The notes under the pieces: model-generated
What the model saw: only the letters and a program-made list of their open reading frames with translations
Told to the model about the DNA's origin: nothing
The model's database searches: none
Position numbers and translations under genes: made by a program
Part shown: positions 8,983-18,398 of the stretch, piece after piece
Layout: every line of letters starts with the position of its first letter
How positions within the stretch are numbered: position 1 is the stretch's first letter
Source of the DNA: Nocardioides immobilis
GTDB lineage: Bacteria > Actinomycetota > Actinomycetes > Propionibacteriales > Nocardioidaceae
Direction: 5' to 3'
Assembly (NCBI RefSeq): GCF_003515065.1
Contig: NZ_QXGH01000010.1
Location: 248,001-312,000 of the forward strand
Length of the DNA stretch: 64,000 nucleotides

Positions 8983-9203
8983 CCGAACCGAACAAGACGG
9001 CTGGGCGCGGACCGCAGCTGTGGACGTCGACCAGGCAGTTACCGCCGAGCGCGACCGCGGTGGCGACGTGGAGCACCACCTTCCCCGGATCATGGACCGC
9101 CCGGTCAGACCGCCACGGCGACAACGCCCGCGACAGGCCCCGGTCCAGACCGCGACCCTGATCGCCTCTTTGATCAGCAGCGCGCCCGAGGAGGAGATCA
9201 ACG
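8979..9203 (-). pseudogene. IS1380-family transposase, N-terminal fragment
   Basis: Read on the minus strand, the segment encodes GLSRALSPWRSDRAVHDPGK followed by VALGGNCLVDVHSCGPRPAV and LFGSVA. This matches the N-terminal region of IS1380-type transposases, where 'R-A-V-H-D-P-G-K-V...A-L-G-G-D-C-L-A-D...F-G-x-V-A-S-D' is conserved. The match ends abruptly at the maturase fragment, and the catalytic DDE core is absent. It is a remnant about 75 codons long. Confidence 0.7.
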
Positions 9204-9323
9204 ATTTACGCGGTGGATCTTGACCTTCGATAAGCCAAGAAGTCGGCTTCAGATAGGCACTTCAGTGCGTTACGCGCCGTGCTCACCCCGGCGACGTGAT
9301 ATCGCGAGTCTAGATCGGTCGCG

Positions 9324-11597
9324 TCACTCGTGGGTGCTGAACCAGCGGACGATCTGGGCTCGGGAGCGGAAGCCGAGTTTCGCAAAGATGTGCTCGACGT
9401 GAGCCTCGGCGGTCCGAGGGGAGATCACCAACTTGGCGGCGATCTCCTTGTTCGTAAGCCCTTCCGCGACTAAGGCAGCGATCTGCCGCTCGCGCCGAGT
9501 CAGGCCGGCGGGACCGGCGGCATCCCCGGGCTTCGGGTTCGAGCCGGTCGTCGATCCGAGCGCAAGCGCCACTGCCTGCTCGAAGTCCAGCGCCCCGCCG
9601 CGAGCCACCGCTTGCTCGAATCCAAGGTCGCCGAGCTGTTGACGTAGCCGAACCTCTATCGCGCCACCGACTCCGTGCACTGCCCTCTGGGTGAGGCGCA
9701 TCTGGCTGTACTTCCAGATCGCGTTTGCCGCGCCGAGCAACGCCGCGGCGCGAACAGGCTCACTGTCGGCCGCACACCAAGCCAGGCCCTCGATGCACAC
9801 GGCGACAACAGCGGGATGTTCGAAGAGCCGGTAGAGGCGAATCGCGTCCTGCATGAGCGCGGTGGCCGACGCAGTGTCCCCCTTACGCCAACGAACGGCA
9901 CCGAGCAAGTACAGGGCTACCGCCTTCAACAGGTGCGAACCGTGGCTTTCGGTGTACTCAGCGAAACGCGTCGCCAGTTCCTCCGCCTGCCTGTGCTCGA
10001 TGAGGAACGCGTAGAGCGCGGACACCGACATCGCGTCTGCGACGACACCAGGAGACTCGTAGCCGAGCCCCAGCTCCACCGACTTCTCCGCCTCCTCGAA
10101 TGCCTTTCCAAGGTCTCCGTCCGCGAAGGCTCCGAATGCCGAGGCGAACCGCGCGACGGCGCCGAACGCGTCCCATCCGCGCGTTGCGGTCAGGTCCAAG
10201 TGCTCGCGAAGAAGCTGGTGCGCCTCTTCGCTGTCCTCCAGGAGGAAGCCGAGGATCGCGGCCGCGACGAGGGCAGCAGCACGCCGCTGCGTGGGCTTGT
10301 TGGTCGTCGTCAGGGCTCGGCGCAGCCACCGATATCCCTCGAGGATGGACCCGGATTGTTGCCAGAACGAACGGAGCGCGGTCGCCATCTCCGCCGCGAC
10401 TTCCGGATTGTGAAGGTCCGTCAGGCTGAACTCCAATGCCTCCCGGATGTTTGCCTGCTCCTGGCGTGTCGTCGCGAACCACTCGACATCCCTCCTGCTG
10501 CAGTAGTCGGTGACGCCACGCCGCGCGAGCTCGAGGAAGTAGTCACGGTGACGGCGCCGTACCTGGTGTGCATTAGACGACTCGGTGAGCCTGTCCGCGG
10601 CGTACTGGCGCACCGGCTCGAGCATGCGGTAACGAGCCGGGGCTCCGTGCGTCCCGCTGATTCGGATGATGATCGACTTGTCGACGAGACCCATCAGCGC
10701 GCCGATCACGGTGGAATCGGGATCGGTCGTCGAACAGACCGACTCAGCGGACGCGGCGGTGAAGCCGCCGGCGAAGACCGAGAGCTGCTGCCAGGTCTGC
10801 TGCTCCTGGGGTGTGCACAGCCGATAGCTCCATTCGACCGCAGCGTGCATCGTCCGGTGGCGCAATGGGCGCGTCCATTCGCCGGCTGTCAGCACCTCGT
10901 CGTCCTGCAGGCGTTCCAGGATCTCGCTCGGCTCGAACGTTCGCGCGTTGGCTGCGGCGAGTTCCACGGCCAGCGGGACGCCTTCGAGTGCGCGGCAGAT
11001 CTCGGCCACGACAGCCTGGTTGTCCTTCGTGATCCGGAATGTCGGACTGGCTGCCGCGGCTCGCTGCTCGAACAGCTCCATCGCCTCGCTCGGTCCCTCG
11101 TCGGCAGACTCGTGGGTCAGCGCAGCGACCGAAAAGACCTGCTCGCCCTCCACGCCGAGGACGTGCCTGCTGGTGGCGACGATCTTCAGCGTGGGTGCCG
11201 ACTGAAGGAGGTTGCCGATGAGCATGGCGCAGGACTCGGTCAGGTGCTCGCAGTTGTCCAGGAGGAGGAGAAGGCGTCGCTCCTGGAGGTGGTCGGCGAG
11301 TGTGCCGATCGGGTCGCTCGACTCGTCACGGATGCCCAGCGCGCCGCCGATGGTCTGGGCCAACAGGCTCCCCTGGCGCAGGTCCGCGAGCTCGACGAGC
11401 CAGACGCCGTCGGGGAAGGTACCTCGAACCTCGCTCGCGAGCCGCCGTGCGAAGCGGGTCTTTCCGACGCCGCCCATGCCGGTCAGTGTCAGTAGGCGCA
11501 CGGATGCCAACAGGTTCTTCGCGCGCCTCAGGTCCTCGCGTCTGCCGACGAAGCTGGTCAACTCAGCGGGTAGAGTGCCGGTCGCGAGCGCACTCAT
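9324..11597 (-). CDS. LAL-type regulator: NB-ARC ATPase with C-terminal LuxR HTH
   Basis: A 757-aa transcription factor. The N-terminus LPAELTSFVGRREDL and the P-loop GMGGVGKT (residues 40-47), followed by LLLLDNCEHL (Walker B) and ATSRHVLGVEGEQ, define an NB-ARC/AfsR-like ATPase. The middle is helical (TPR-like). The last ~65 residues, starting LTRRERQIAALVAEGLTNKE and ending in RAQIVRWF, are a LuxR-type DNA-binding domain. Such LAL regulators sense a ligand or partner protein through the repeat region and activate transcription in an ATP-dependent way. It follows a TetR gene on the same strand after 117 nt. Its targets are probably the surrounding catabolic operons. Confidence 0.92.
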   Translation of the reverse strand: MSALATGTLPAELTSFVGRREDLRRAKNLLASVRLLTLTGMGGVGKTRFARRLASEVRGTFPDGVWLVELADLRQGSLLAQTIGGALGIRDESSDPIGTLADHLQERRLLLLLDNCEHLTESCAMLIGNLLQSAPTLKIVATSRHVLGVEGEQVFSVAALTHESADEGPSEAMELFEQRAAAASPTFRITKDNQAVVAEICRALEGVPLAVELAAANARTFEPSEILERLQDDEVLTAGEWTRPLRHRTMHAAVEWSYRLCTPQEQQTWQQLSVFAGGFTAASAESVCSTTDPDSTVIGALMGLVDKSIIIRISGTHGAPARYRMLEPVRQYAADRLTESSNAHQVRRRHRDYFLELARRGVTDYCSRRDVEWFATTRQEQANIREALEFSLTDLHNPEVAAEMATALRSFWQQSGSILEGYRWLRRALTTTNKPTQRRAAALVAAAILGFLLEDSEEAHQLLREHLDLTATRGWDAFGAVARFASAFGAFADGDLGKAFEEAEKSVELGLGYESPGVVADAMSVSALYAFLIEHRQAEELATRFAEYTESHGSHLLKAVALYLLGAVRWRKGDTASATALMQDAIRLYRLFEHPAVVAVCIEGLAWCAADSEPVRAAALLGAANAIWKYSQMRLTQRAVHGVGGAIEVRLRQQLGDLGFEQAVARGGALDFEQAVALALGSTTGSNPKPGDAAGPAGLTRRERQIAALVAEGLTNKEIAAKLVISPRTAEAHVEHIFAKLGFRSRAQIVRWFSTHE

Positions 11598-11714
11598 GCA
11601 CCAAAGATGTCACCTTGTGCGCCGAGGCGCCACGTCGCCGGGGGACTGGTTCTCAGCCGGAGCCCGTCCACGGCAGAGTTCAGATCTGCCGCGGTTCTGT
11701 TGCAGGCGTCGGTG

Positions 11715-12311
11715 CTACTCGGGAATCATCGCCTGCAGAGTGCGCACGAGAAGGTCGCACACCTCGTTCTTCGTCAGTACGCCGTGCTCGAGCCACTCGT
11801 CCGTCGCGGCCCCGATCATCGCCTGGAAGGAGCGGATCCGCGCGCGCGCAGCGCGGTCGCCCGCTGGCTGTCTGGTCAGTCGGAGGAGGTAGTCCTCCCA
11901 TGTGGACAAGGCGGCGTCCAGGAGCTCGACGACTTCCTGGTCGTTGCTTTCCCGGCGGGCGTGGCTCAGAACCTTGAAGGTCTCCCGGTGTTGCTCGACC
12001 AGGGTGAGCCATCGGTCGAAGATCGAGTGGAATCCGGATGAGTCGACGGTGCCGGATTGAATGGCGAGTTCTCGTGACAATCCGAGCGGCACCGTTGCGA
12101 ACCGGTCGATCGCCGCCAGGTAGAGGTTCCTCTTGTTACCGAAGTGATAGTTCAGATTCGTTCGAGTGGTGCCGGCGGCCCGCGCGAGATCCGCCGTCGA
12201 CACCGACTCGAAAGGTCTTTCGGCGAAGAGGCGCAGCGCTGCCTCGATCATCCGTTCGCGGCGGTCGTCCGCTTCCAGGCGAACGCGGCTCGGCGAGAGC
12301 GCGGGGGACAT
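11715..12311 (-). CDS. TetR/AcrR family transcriptional regulator
   Basis: A 198-aa regulator using ATG 12311 (an in-frame start at 12344 would add 11 residues). The N-terminal HTH is clear: MIEAALRLFAERPFESVSTA, then DLARAAGTTRTNLNYHFGNK with the usual 'Y-H-F-G-N-K' recognition end. The remaining ~130 residues form the ligand-binding/dimerisation domain and have no assignable ligand. It lies 62 nt downstream of the MDR oxidoreductase on the same strand, so it probably responds to a substrate or product of that enzyme. Confidence 0.9.
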   Translation of the reverse strand: MSPALSPSRVRLEADDRRERMIEAALRLFAERPFESVSTADLARAAGTTRTNLNYHFGNKRNLYLAAIDRFATVPLGLSRELAIQSGTVDSSGFHSIFDRWLTLVEQHRETFKVLSHARRESNDQEVVELLDAALSTWEDYLLRLTRQPAGDRAARARIRSFQAMIGAATDEWLEHGVLTKNEVCDLLVRTLQAMIPE

Positions 12312-12373
12312 GACTGATGTGCCTCTCCGTCGTTGTGCCGCCACGAGCGTGGCGCCGAGCTGCGATCATAGAG

Positions 12374-13309
12374 TCAGAATGTCAGGACGATCCGGCCCCT
12401 GGTCCCACCTGCTTCGACAGCTCGGTAGGCCGCGGAAGCCATCTCGAACGGGAGCAGCTCGGCGATCCGGGGTGTGATGACGCCCCGCGCGGCAGCATCT
12501 CGGAGACGCTCGATGCGCTCGGCATCCCGGATGTAGTCCGCAACCATGACCAGTTCCACCTTGATCCCGCTGGGGGCCGGTCCTTCGAACGGTCGGACAG
12601 CGACGATCGTGCCGCCTGGGCGGACCGCCGGCGCGACGGCGGAGTTCAGCAAGGCCCCGTCGACGACCCCGGCTACCCCGCCGTCCACCGCCAGCCGAAC
12701 GCGATCGGCGGAGTCGGCCCCACGGGACACCACGAGATCAGCCCCCAGATCGTAGACAAGCTGCTCGTCGGCATCGGAGGCATCGGCCACGACCCGCAGG
12801 CCCCTGTCCTTGGCCAGCTGCACCGTGTAGCCCCCCAGCGCACCCGGCGCTCCCGTGACCCACAGCCACTCTCCGGGAGCGAGGTTCAAGACGTCGAGCG
12901 CGGCGATCGCGGTCAGGCCGTTCATCGGCACTGTCGCTGCCTCGGCGTCGCTGAGGTGGTCGGGTGTGCGGGCGACGGATGCCCGAGGTACCACGATGCG
13001 CTCCGATTGTGCGCCACCGTTCCTGCCGAGCGGAAGGACGACGGCCATGACCCGGTCGCCTATCGCCAGGTCGTCGACCCCCTCGCCGACAGCGTCGACG
13101 ACCCCGGCGGCTTCCATGCCGGGAACGTGGGGTGGCTCATGACGAAGCATGGCGCGAAGCACACCCCGCGCGAAGCCGGTGTCCGCCGGGTTCACGGTCG
13201 CGGCCCGAACCCTGATTCGCACAGCCCCCGGCGCCGGATCCGGCAATTCACGATCGATGACCTGCAGCCCTTCAGGACCGTCGAACTCCATTAGAGCGAC
13301 CGCTCTCAT
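12374..13309 (-). CDS. NADP-dependent medium-chain oxidoreductase (quinone oxidoreductase-like MDR)
   Basis: A 311-aa protein of the zinc-independent MDR group, which reduces quinones or alpha,beta-unsaturated carbonyls with NADPH. The N-terminal GroES-like domain contains VRAATVNPADTGFARGV and PGMEAAGVVDAVGEGVDDLA. The cofactor-binding glycine motif is VTGAPGALGGYTVQLAKDRG. No structural or catalytic zinc cysteines are visible. The gene sits between the AcoR-like regulator (33 nt upstream) and the TetR gene on the same strand, so it may be one unit with its regulators. Together with the OYE it gives the locus two candidate enone reductases. Confidence 0.88.
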   Translation of the reverse strand: MRAVALMEFDGPEGLQVIDRELPDPAPGAVRIRVRAATVNPADTGFARGVLRAMLRHEPPHVPGMEAAGVVDAVGEGVDDLAIGDRVMAVVLPLGRNGGAQSERIVVPRASVARTPDHLSDAEAATVPMNGLTAIAALDVLNLAPGEWLWVTGAPGALGGYTVQLAKDRGLRVVADASDADEQLVYDLGADLVVSRGADSADRVRLAVDGGVAGVVDGALLNSAVAPAVRPGGTIVAVRPFEGPAPSGIKVELVMVADYIRDAERIERLRDAAARGVITPRIAELLPFEMASAAYRAVEAGGTRGRIVLTF

Positions 13310-13342
13310 CTCACGCCTTTCCTCTCAAACCGGATGTTGATG

Positions 13343-15133
13343 TCAGAAGTTCCATGTGCCGAGGTCGATGCCCAGGGCCCGCACCTTGCGGTAGAGCGTC
13401 GAGCGCGCGATGCCCAGGCTTGCAGCGGCCTCCCGCTTGTTGCCGTCTGCGTTGCGGAGCGCTGTGATGATCGCTTGGGCCTCCACGCGCTCCAGACCCA
13501 CGAGAGCCCGTCGTGCGGCCCGCGCCCTCACGTCAGCGGGCAGGTCCCGCGCGCCCACCGCGGGGAACCGACGTTCGGCAAAGACCCGAGCGACCAGATG
13601 CTCGAGTGAGCGCACGTTGCGACTCCAGTCGATGCGCGACAGGGCCTGCACTGCGTCCGGGAGCCACCGAAGCGTCTTGTTGCCCCCCTGGGCAGCGGCC
13701 ACGCGGGCGGTCAGCGCGTCCAGCAGTAGAGGGAGGTCCTCGAATCGCTCCGAGAGGTCGGGTACGACGATCACGTGGTCGAACCAGTCGCCGAGCGCTG
13801 CGGCGACGTCGGAGCTACGGTCGCCGGTCGCCGTGGCGTCGACGTGCACCCCACGCTTGCCGGCCTCTGTCGCGAACTGGCCCGACAGCCGCAGCCGGGC
13901 CTTGGTGAGCAGGTCCACGTGGCGCAGAACGATGTGCCCCCGGTCGATCTGCGACGCCCGTCGGAGCGCAGCCTCCCACCCGCCCGGACCTTGATGCTCG
14001 GGAGCGGCGGCATCGAGAACCAGCGGAGCGTGTCCATGCCCGGCGGCAGCGCAGACGGCCATCTTGCCAACTCCTGGCCCTCCGACGATGAGTCGGGAAC
14101 CGCGTCCAGCCGCGCCGACGTCGACACAGAGCTGGCGCCAGGCCGAGCTTCGTCCGACCAGGCCGTGAAGCTTCGGAGGAGGGGCGACCGCGTCCCTCTT
14201 GATGGTCTCGTGGTGCTTCCCGTCGAGCCCGGGACGGACCTGAACCACTGCGGCGAACGCCCGCTCGCCGTCGAAGATGGCCCTGAGGTCGAGCATTGCG
14301 GAGCGACCGTCGGCAAGGGTCACCTCCGCCGATTTCGTGTTCTGCCGAATGCAGCGTGATGCGTACTCCCACAGGAGCGCCTGGTCGGAGGGGGCCAGGA
14401 GGCGGGCCGCGGCGGCGTTGGCGATCACGGTGCCGTCGTCGAGACAGACCACCGGATGGCGCGAGTCCCGGTGGACGGAGAGGAAGGACTCGAGCAGCAG
14501 TCGCTCGCGACCGGTTGCGTCGTCGAGGATCGCTTGCTCGACAAGCGTGGCGATGTCCATGATCCATGACAGCAGCATGGGGCTGCTGTGCTCGTAGCGG
14601 GCGGACAGGTTCATGGTACCGATCATCTGCCGGGTCAGCGGGTGCCAGATCGGGGCGCTGGTGCTCGTGTATGAGGTCCAATGCTCACTGAAGTGCTCCG
14701 GGCCCGAAACGCTGTAGGGCCGCTCGGCCTCCAGCGCGATCGGAAAGCTCGATGTCCCCATGGCAGACTCCGCGATCGAGACGCCGGTGCCGGCGCAGTT
14801 CATGCGATCCAGGACGGCGCGGAACTCGCGATCTTCGAGCCAGCGGTCCAGCACGACTCCGTCCGCGGAGGTGAGAGTGACACAGCACGTCGACTGTGCC
14901 AGTGCTGCGGACTTACGGGTCATGATCAGCGAGGCGGCGCGGCGCAGCTGCCGGTGGGTCTCCGTGGTGCGGACCGCCGGCGGAGAGCAGTTGGCGGGGT
15001 CGAGGCCGAAGCCGGCCGAACGCCGCCAGGAGTCGGCGATCTCCCGGCGCACCGGCAGCTGATCCACGCTCCTCCCGGCAAGGATCGCCTCTTTGGCCGA
15101 GAGCACGGTGCGTGCGCGCTCGTCAAGCAGCAT
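13343..15133 (-). CDS. AcoR-like transcriptional activator (GAF, degenerate AAA+, Fis HTH)
   Basis: A 596-aa regulator. The N-terminal ~300 residues (REIADSWRRSAGFGLDP, then a GAF-like region ending in PLTRQMIGTMNLSARYEHSS) match AcoR/DhaR-type sensor modules. A shortened AAA+ domain has a P-loop (VGGPGVGKMAV), but the GAFTGA loop that contacts sigma-54 is not present. The C-terminus (GNKREAAASLGIARSTLYRK) is a Fis-type HTH. Actinomycetes generally lack sigma-54, and AcoR-like proteins there act without it. It probably activates the neighbouring oxidoreductase or the acyl-CoA genes; a 289-nt gap lies upstream. Confidence 0.9.
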   Translation of the reverse strand: MLLDERARTVLSAKEAILAGRSVDQLPVRREIADSWRRSAGFGLDPANCSPPAVRTTETHRQLRRAASLIMTRKSAALAQSTCCVTLTSADGVVLDRWLEDREFRAVLDRMNCAGTGVSIAESAMGTSSFPIALEAERPYSVSGPEHFSEHWTSYTSTSAPIWHPLTRQMIGTMNLSARYEHSSPMLLSWIMDIATLVEQAILDDATGRERLLLESFLSVHRDSRHPVVCLDDGTVIANAAAARLLAPSDQALLWEYASRCIRQNTKSAEVTLADGRSAMLDLRAIFDGERAFAAVVQVRPGLDGKHHETIKRDAVAPPPKLHGLVGRSSAWRQLCVDVGAAGRGSRLIVGGPGVGKMAVCAAAGHGHAPLVLDAAAPEHQGPGGWEAALRRASQIDRGHIVLRHVDLLTKARLRLSGQFATEAGKRGVHVDATATGDRSSDVAAALGDWFDHVIVVPDLSERFEDLPLLLDALTARVAAAQGGNKTLRWLPDAVQALSRIDWSRNVRSLEHLVARVFAERRFPAVGARDLPADVRARAARRALVGLERVEAQAIITALRNADGNKREAAASLGIARSTLYRKVRALGIDLGTWNF

Positions 15134-15422
15134 GGGAACCTACTTTCTGGCTCGTCACGGAGCCTTCCGAGCCTGTGGTTCGGCGGGGCGCAGCGATGGG
15201 GGCTCATCCTGCTGAGTTGTGTGGAGATTGTCACCGCTACTGACGTCGATGTCTATAGCGCTGGGCTCGATGCTGTGAGCAGCTCGTGCCGGTCGTCCGT
15301 CGAGGTGCCTCACTGACCTCCAAGCGGTGCCCCGGTCCGTCCGCGCGGCGGTGTTCTGGCCTCCAAGTGAGCCCGACTCCGCCGAGGAGATGACGGTCGC
15401 CCCGGGTCGAGCTCGACATCGA

Positions 15423-16325
15423 TCACGGGCGATCGCGCTCTGCGGGCCGGACCGGTTCGGCGTCCGTCCAATGCGTCCCACCCAGCTCCGGTGTCTGGAT
15501 CAGCGAGGCGCCCCTGGACATCGCGGCCCAGTGGGCGTGGTTCAGCTCGTGCAGGGTGAACGCCGCGTTGAGCGAGGTGTAGAAGCCCTGGTGGTCCTGC
15601 GTCTGGTTGACTGCTTCCTTGATCATCAGGGAGGCCGCGGAGGGCACCTTCGCTATCCGTCGGGCGAAGGCCAGCGTGTCCTCGGCGAGGCGCTCGGCCG
15701 GGAAGATCTTGCTCACCATGCCGATTCGGTACCCCTCGTCCGCGGTCAGGGAGTCGCCGGTCAGTAGCAGCTCCTTGGCCCGACGCGCTCCGAACTCCCA
15801 TGGGTGGGCGAAGTACTCGACACCGGCCATCCCCATGCGGGTGGCCACGACATCTGCGAACTCTGCCGTCTCGTCGGCGACGATGAGGTCGCATGCCCAC
15901 ATGAGCATCAGGCCGGCGGAGTAGACCGGTCCGCTCACGGAAGCGATGGTGACCTTGCGCAGGTCGCGCCATCGCCGGGTGTTGGCGAAGTAGTAGTGCC
16001 ACTCTTGGAGCCAGGTGTTCTCGACGGCGCCCGGCATGGTGCCACCGTTGAGGCGGTACGTCGGATGCTGGCCGGGGCCCGGCTCCCGCTCGCGACGGTC
16101 GTCGGCGGAACCCATGTCGTGCCCGGAGGAGAAGGTCGACCCGGCGCCGCGAAGCACGACCACGCGGATCTCATCGTCTGACTCTGCGCGCTCGAAGGCC
16201 TCGCCGAGCTCGACGAGCAGGCCCCGGTGTTGCGCGTTGCGCTGCCGCGGCCGGTTGAGGGTGATGACCGCGACGCCGTCCTCTGGCGCGTCGTAGGTCA
16301 GCCAGTTGTACTTCTCGTTCACCAT
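15423..16325 (-). CDS. enoyl-CoA hydratase/isomerase family protein
   Basis: A 300-aa crotonase-fold protein beginning at ATG 16325 (MVNEKYNWLTYDAPEDGVAV); the frame upstream to 16700 is not family-like. The oxyanion-hole segments are VVLRGAGSTFSSGHDMGSAD and VSGPVYSAGLMLMWACDLIV, and ATRMGMAGVEYFAHPWEFG occupies the region of the second catalytic Glu. It probably hydrates or isomerises an enoyl-CoA, or cleaves a ring, in beta-oxidation of the locus substrate. The insertion with REREPGPGQHPTY makes it longer than the usual ~260 aa. It follows the AMP-ligase gene by 61 nt on the same strand, so the two are probably co-transcribed. Confidence 0.88.
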   Translation of the reverse strand: MVNEKYNWLTYDAPEDGVAVITLNRPRQRNAQHRGLLVELGEAFERAESDDEIRVVVLRGAGSTFSSGHDMGSADDRREREPGPGQHPTYRLNGGTMPGAVENTWLQEWHYYFANTRRWRDLRKVTIASVSGPVYSAGLMLMWACDLIVADETAEFADVVATRMGMAGVEYFAHPWEFGARRAKELLLTGDSLTADEGYRIGMVSKIFPAERLAEDTLAFARRIAKVPSAASLMIKEAVNQTQDHQGFYTSLNAAFTLHELNHAHWAAMSRGASLIQTPELGGTHWTDAEPVRPAERDRP

Positions 16326-16386
16326 GGGCCTTCTGTCAATCGCTCGGAGGGCGTCGATCCGGACGGCCCTGTTTCCACTTCGGGTA

Positions 16387-17925
16387 TCAATTGATCCGCC
16401 GGTCGTAGCCCTGCCAGTAGTGCTTCCGCAGCTCACCTTTGAGGACCTTGCCAATCGAGTTCCGCGGTAGCTCGGCGACGAACTCGATGACCGTCGGGCA
16501 CTTGTAGTGGGCGAGGTGGGTCCTACAGAAGCCGATGAGTTCCTCGGCGGACGGAGGGGACCCGACATCGCGGGGGACGATGAGGGCAGCCGGAGTCTCG
16601 CCCCAGCGCTCGTGGGGGATACCGATGACCGCGACGCTGGCGACGTCCTCACGACCATCGAGAAGGCGCTCGATCTCGGCGGGGTAGATGTTCTCCCCAC
16701 CCGAGACGATCAAGTCCTTGAGTCGGTCGTCGATGTAGTACCAGCCCTCATCGTCGACGTGGCCCGCATCGCCCGTCCGTAGCCAACCGTCGTCGACGAT
16801 CACCTCGTTCGTGGCCTCGGGCGCGTTCCAGTAGCCGGCCATGTTGTGCGGCGACCGGATCCACAGCTCCCCGGTGCGGCCCGGAGTCACGTCCTCGCCC
16901 GTCTCCGGGTCGACGACCCGAATCTCCACCCACGGCAGCGGTCGCCCGCAGGATCCGAGGAGCGCCGGGCGGTCCGGGTCGTGAGCTTCCGGAGGCAGCA
17001 CCGTGGAGGATCCACGGGACTCGGTCAAGCCGTAGACCTGGATGAATGAGCAACCGATCTCGCGGAGTGCCCGCTGGAGAAGCGGAGTGGAGATCACCGA
17101 AGCGCCGTACATCACGGTTTCCAGGTGCGTCCAGTCGATGGCCGGCTGTCGGTCGAGGAGCCCTGCCACCACCGTCGGGACGAGAAACGCGTGCGTGATG
17201 CGGTACAGCGGCAAGGCCCGAGCCAGGACGTCGAGATCGACATCCCGCAGCAGCACGGTCTGGCCGCCGTGGACGAGCCCGAGCAGGACACTGCAGATGC
17301 CCGCCACGTGAAACATCGGCGTCGCGGTGAGATTCACGGAGGAAGAGTTGTAACCCAGCACGGTGGCCAGCTCGCCGAGATGGGCAGTCATCGCGGCGTC
17401 GGCCAGCATGACGCCTTTGAACCTTCCGGTGGTGCCCGAGGTGTAGATCTGAACCACCACGCGCTCCGGATCCGGTGACAGGCACGGCGGCGCATCCCCA
17501 CGTCCATCCAGCCAGTCGCCGAGCGTCTGCGACTCGTCGGTGCCGTCGTGACCGGCGACCAGGGACAGGAACTCCCGTCCGGCGACGAGAAGGGAGATGC
17601 CCGCATCGGTGACTATCTCGGCGAGCTCCGAGGGGCTGAGGCGCCAGTTCAGCGGAACCAGCACCATCCCTGCCCTGGCGACGCCGAACAGCAGCTCGAC
17701 GCAGATCGGCGAATTCCGGTCCAGGAAGCCGACCCGCGCTCCGGCGGGAAGTCCTGATGCACACAGAGCCGCCGCTACCCGATCCGCCCGGGCATCCAGC
17801 TCGGCATACGTGATCGCGCCAGCATCGGTGCGGAGTGCGGTCGCCGACTGAGACTCGGTGGCACGCCGACGAAGCAGCTCCGCCAACGAGGCAACAGGTC
17901 TTTCCAGTTCTTCCGCCGCCTTCAT
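16387..17925 (-). CDS. AMP-forming acyl-CoA synthetase
   Basis: A 512-aa class I adenylate-forming ligase. The ATP-binding A3 motif is YTSGTTGRFKGVM. Later motifs are QVYGLTESRG, WLRTGDAGHVDDEGWYYIDD and LKDLIVSGGENIYPAEIERL. The A10 catalytic lysine is in LPRNSIGKVLKGELRK near the C-terminus. ATG 17925 is preferred over an in-frame TTG at 17937 because GGTGGGG lies about 5 nt upstream. The enzyme activates a carboxylic acid with ATP to its CoA thioester, feeding beta-oxidation. It is divergent from the ACD pair at 18399, and the enoyl-CoA hydratase follows it. Confidence 0.92.
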   Translation of the reverse strand: MKAAEELERPVASLAELLRRRATESQSATALRTDAGAITYAELDARADRVAAALCASGLPAGARVGFLDRNSPICVELLFGVARAGMVLVPLNWRLSPSELAEIVTDAGISLLVAGREFLSLVAGHDGTDESQTLGDWLDGRGDAPPCLSPDPERVVVQIYTSGTTGRFKGVMLADAAMTAHLGELATVLGYNSSSVNLTATPMFHVAGICSVLLGLVHGGQTVLLRDVDLDVLARALPLYRITHAFLVPTVVAGLLDRQPAIDWTHLETVMYGASVISTPLLQRALREIGCSFIQVYGLTESRGSSTVLPPEAHDPDRPALLGSCGRPLPWVEIRVVDPETGEDVTPGRTGELWIRSPHNMAGYWNAPEATNEVIVDDGWLRTGDAGHVDDEGWYYIDDRLKDLIVSGGENIYPAEIERLLDGREDVASVAVIGIPHERWGETPAALIVPRDVGSPPSAEELIGFCRTHLAHYKCPTVIEFVAELPRNSIGKVLKGELRKHYWQGYDRRIN

Positions 17926-18398
17926 CGGCCCCACCAATCATCTCGGATTCCGTGAACAGGAGGGCACGTTCCCGCATCGTGTGACATCCGCGGTTGCGCC
18001 GAGGTCGACCCTAGGGTGGCCGCGAGCGGCTCATGTGTCGCAAGACAGGACGCCCGAGCGGCGTCTGCAACGGCCCTTCAAACGGCGGCCCTGCGCGCGA
18101 CAGTCGCAGGTCGCAGGCGGTGTCGGCACGAGTGGCACGTGCAATTCGCAGCTGAGGCATTCCGCGCACGGGACTTGCGGACGGAGTCCGCGGAATCCAA
18201 GGTGCACCGTGTGACCTTTGCCGGCCGACGAGGCTTGAACGGTTCCGCCGGGACACTTCCGGTCCTGCAATGGTCGTGTTGAGTGCTCGATCGGCCGCGG
18301 GCTGCCGCTCAGACGAGGGGCATTGCTGCCCAAAGCCTGCGTGAGCCTCTGTGGCGCTCGACCACGTGTACGTAGGACCCATTCCCCGAGGAGATCCT
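17926..18398. promoter_or_regulatory. divergent intergenic region between acyl-CoA ligase and ACD operons
   Basis: These 473 nt separate two divergent operons and must hold both promoters. The only clear signal is the GAGGAG ribosome site at 18388-18393 for the GTG start at 18399. I see no operator palindrome I would defend and no coding sequence. Confidence 0.5.

Noticed and set aside
9675..11495. 606-codon plus-strand frame
   Set aside because: Fully antisense to the LAL regulator; an open frame caused by high GC third positions with no recognisable motifs.
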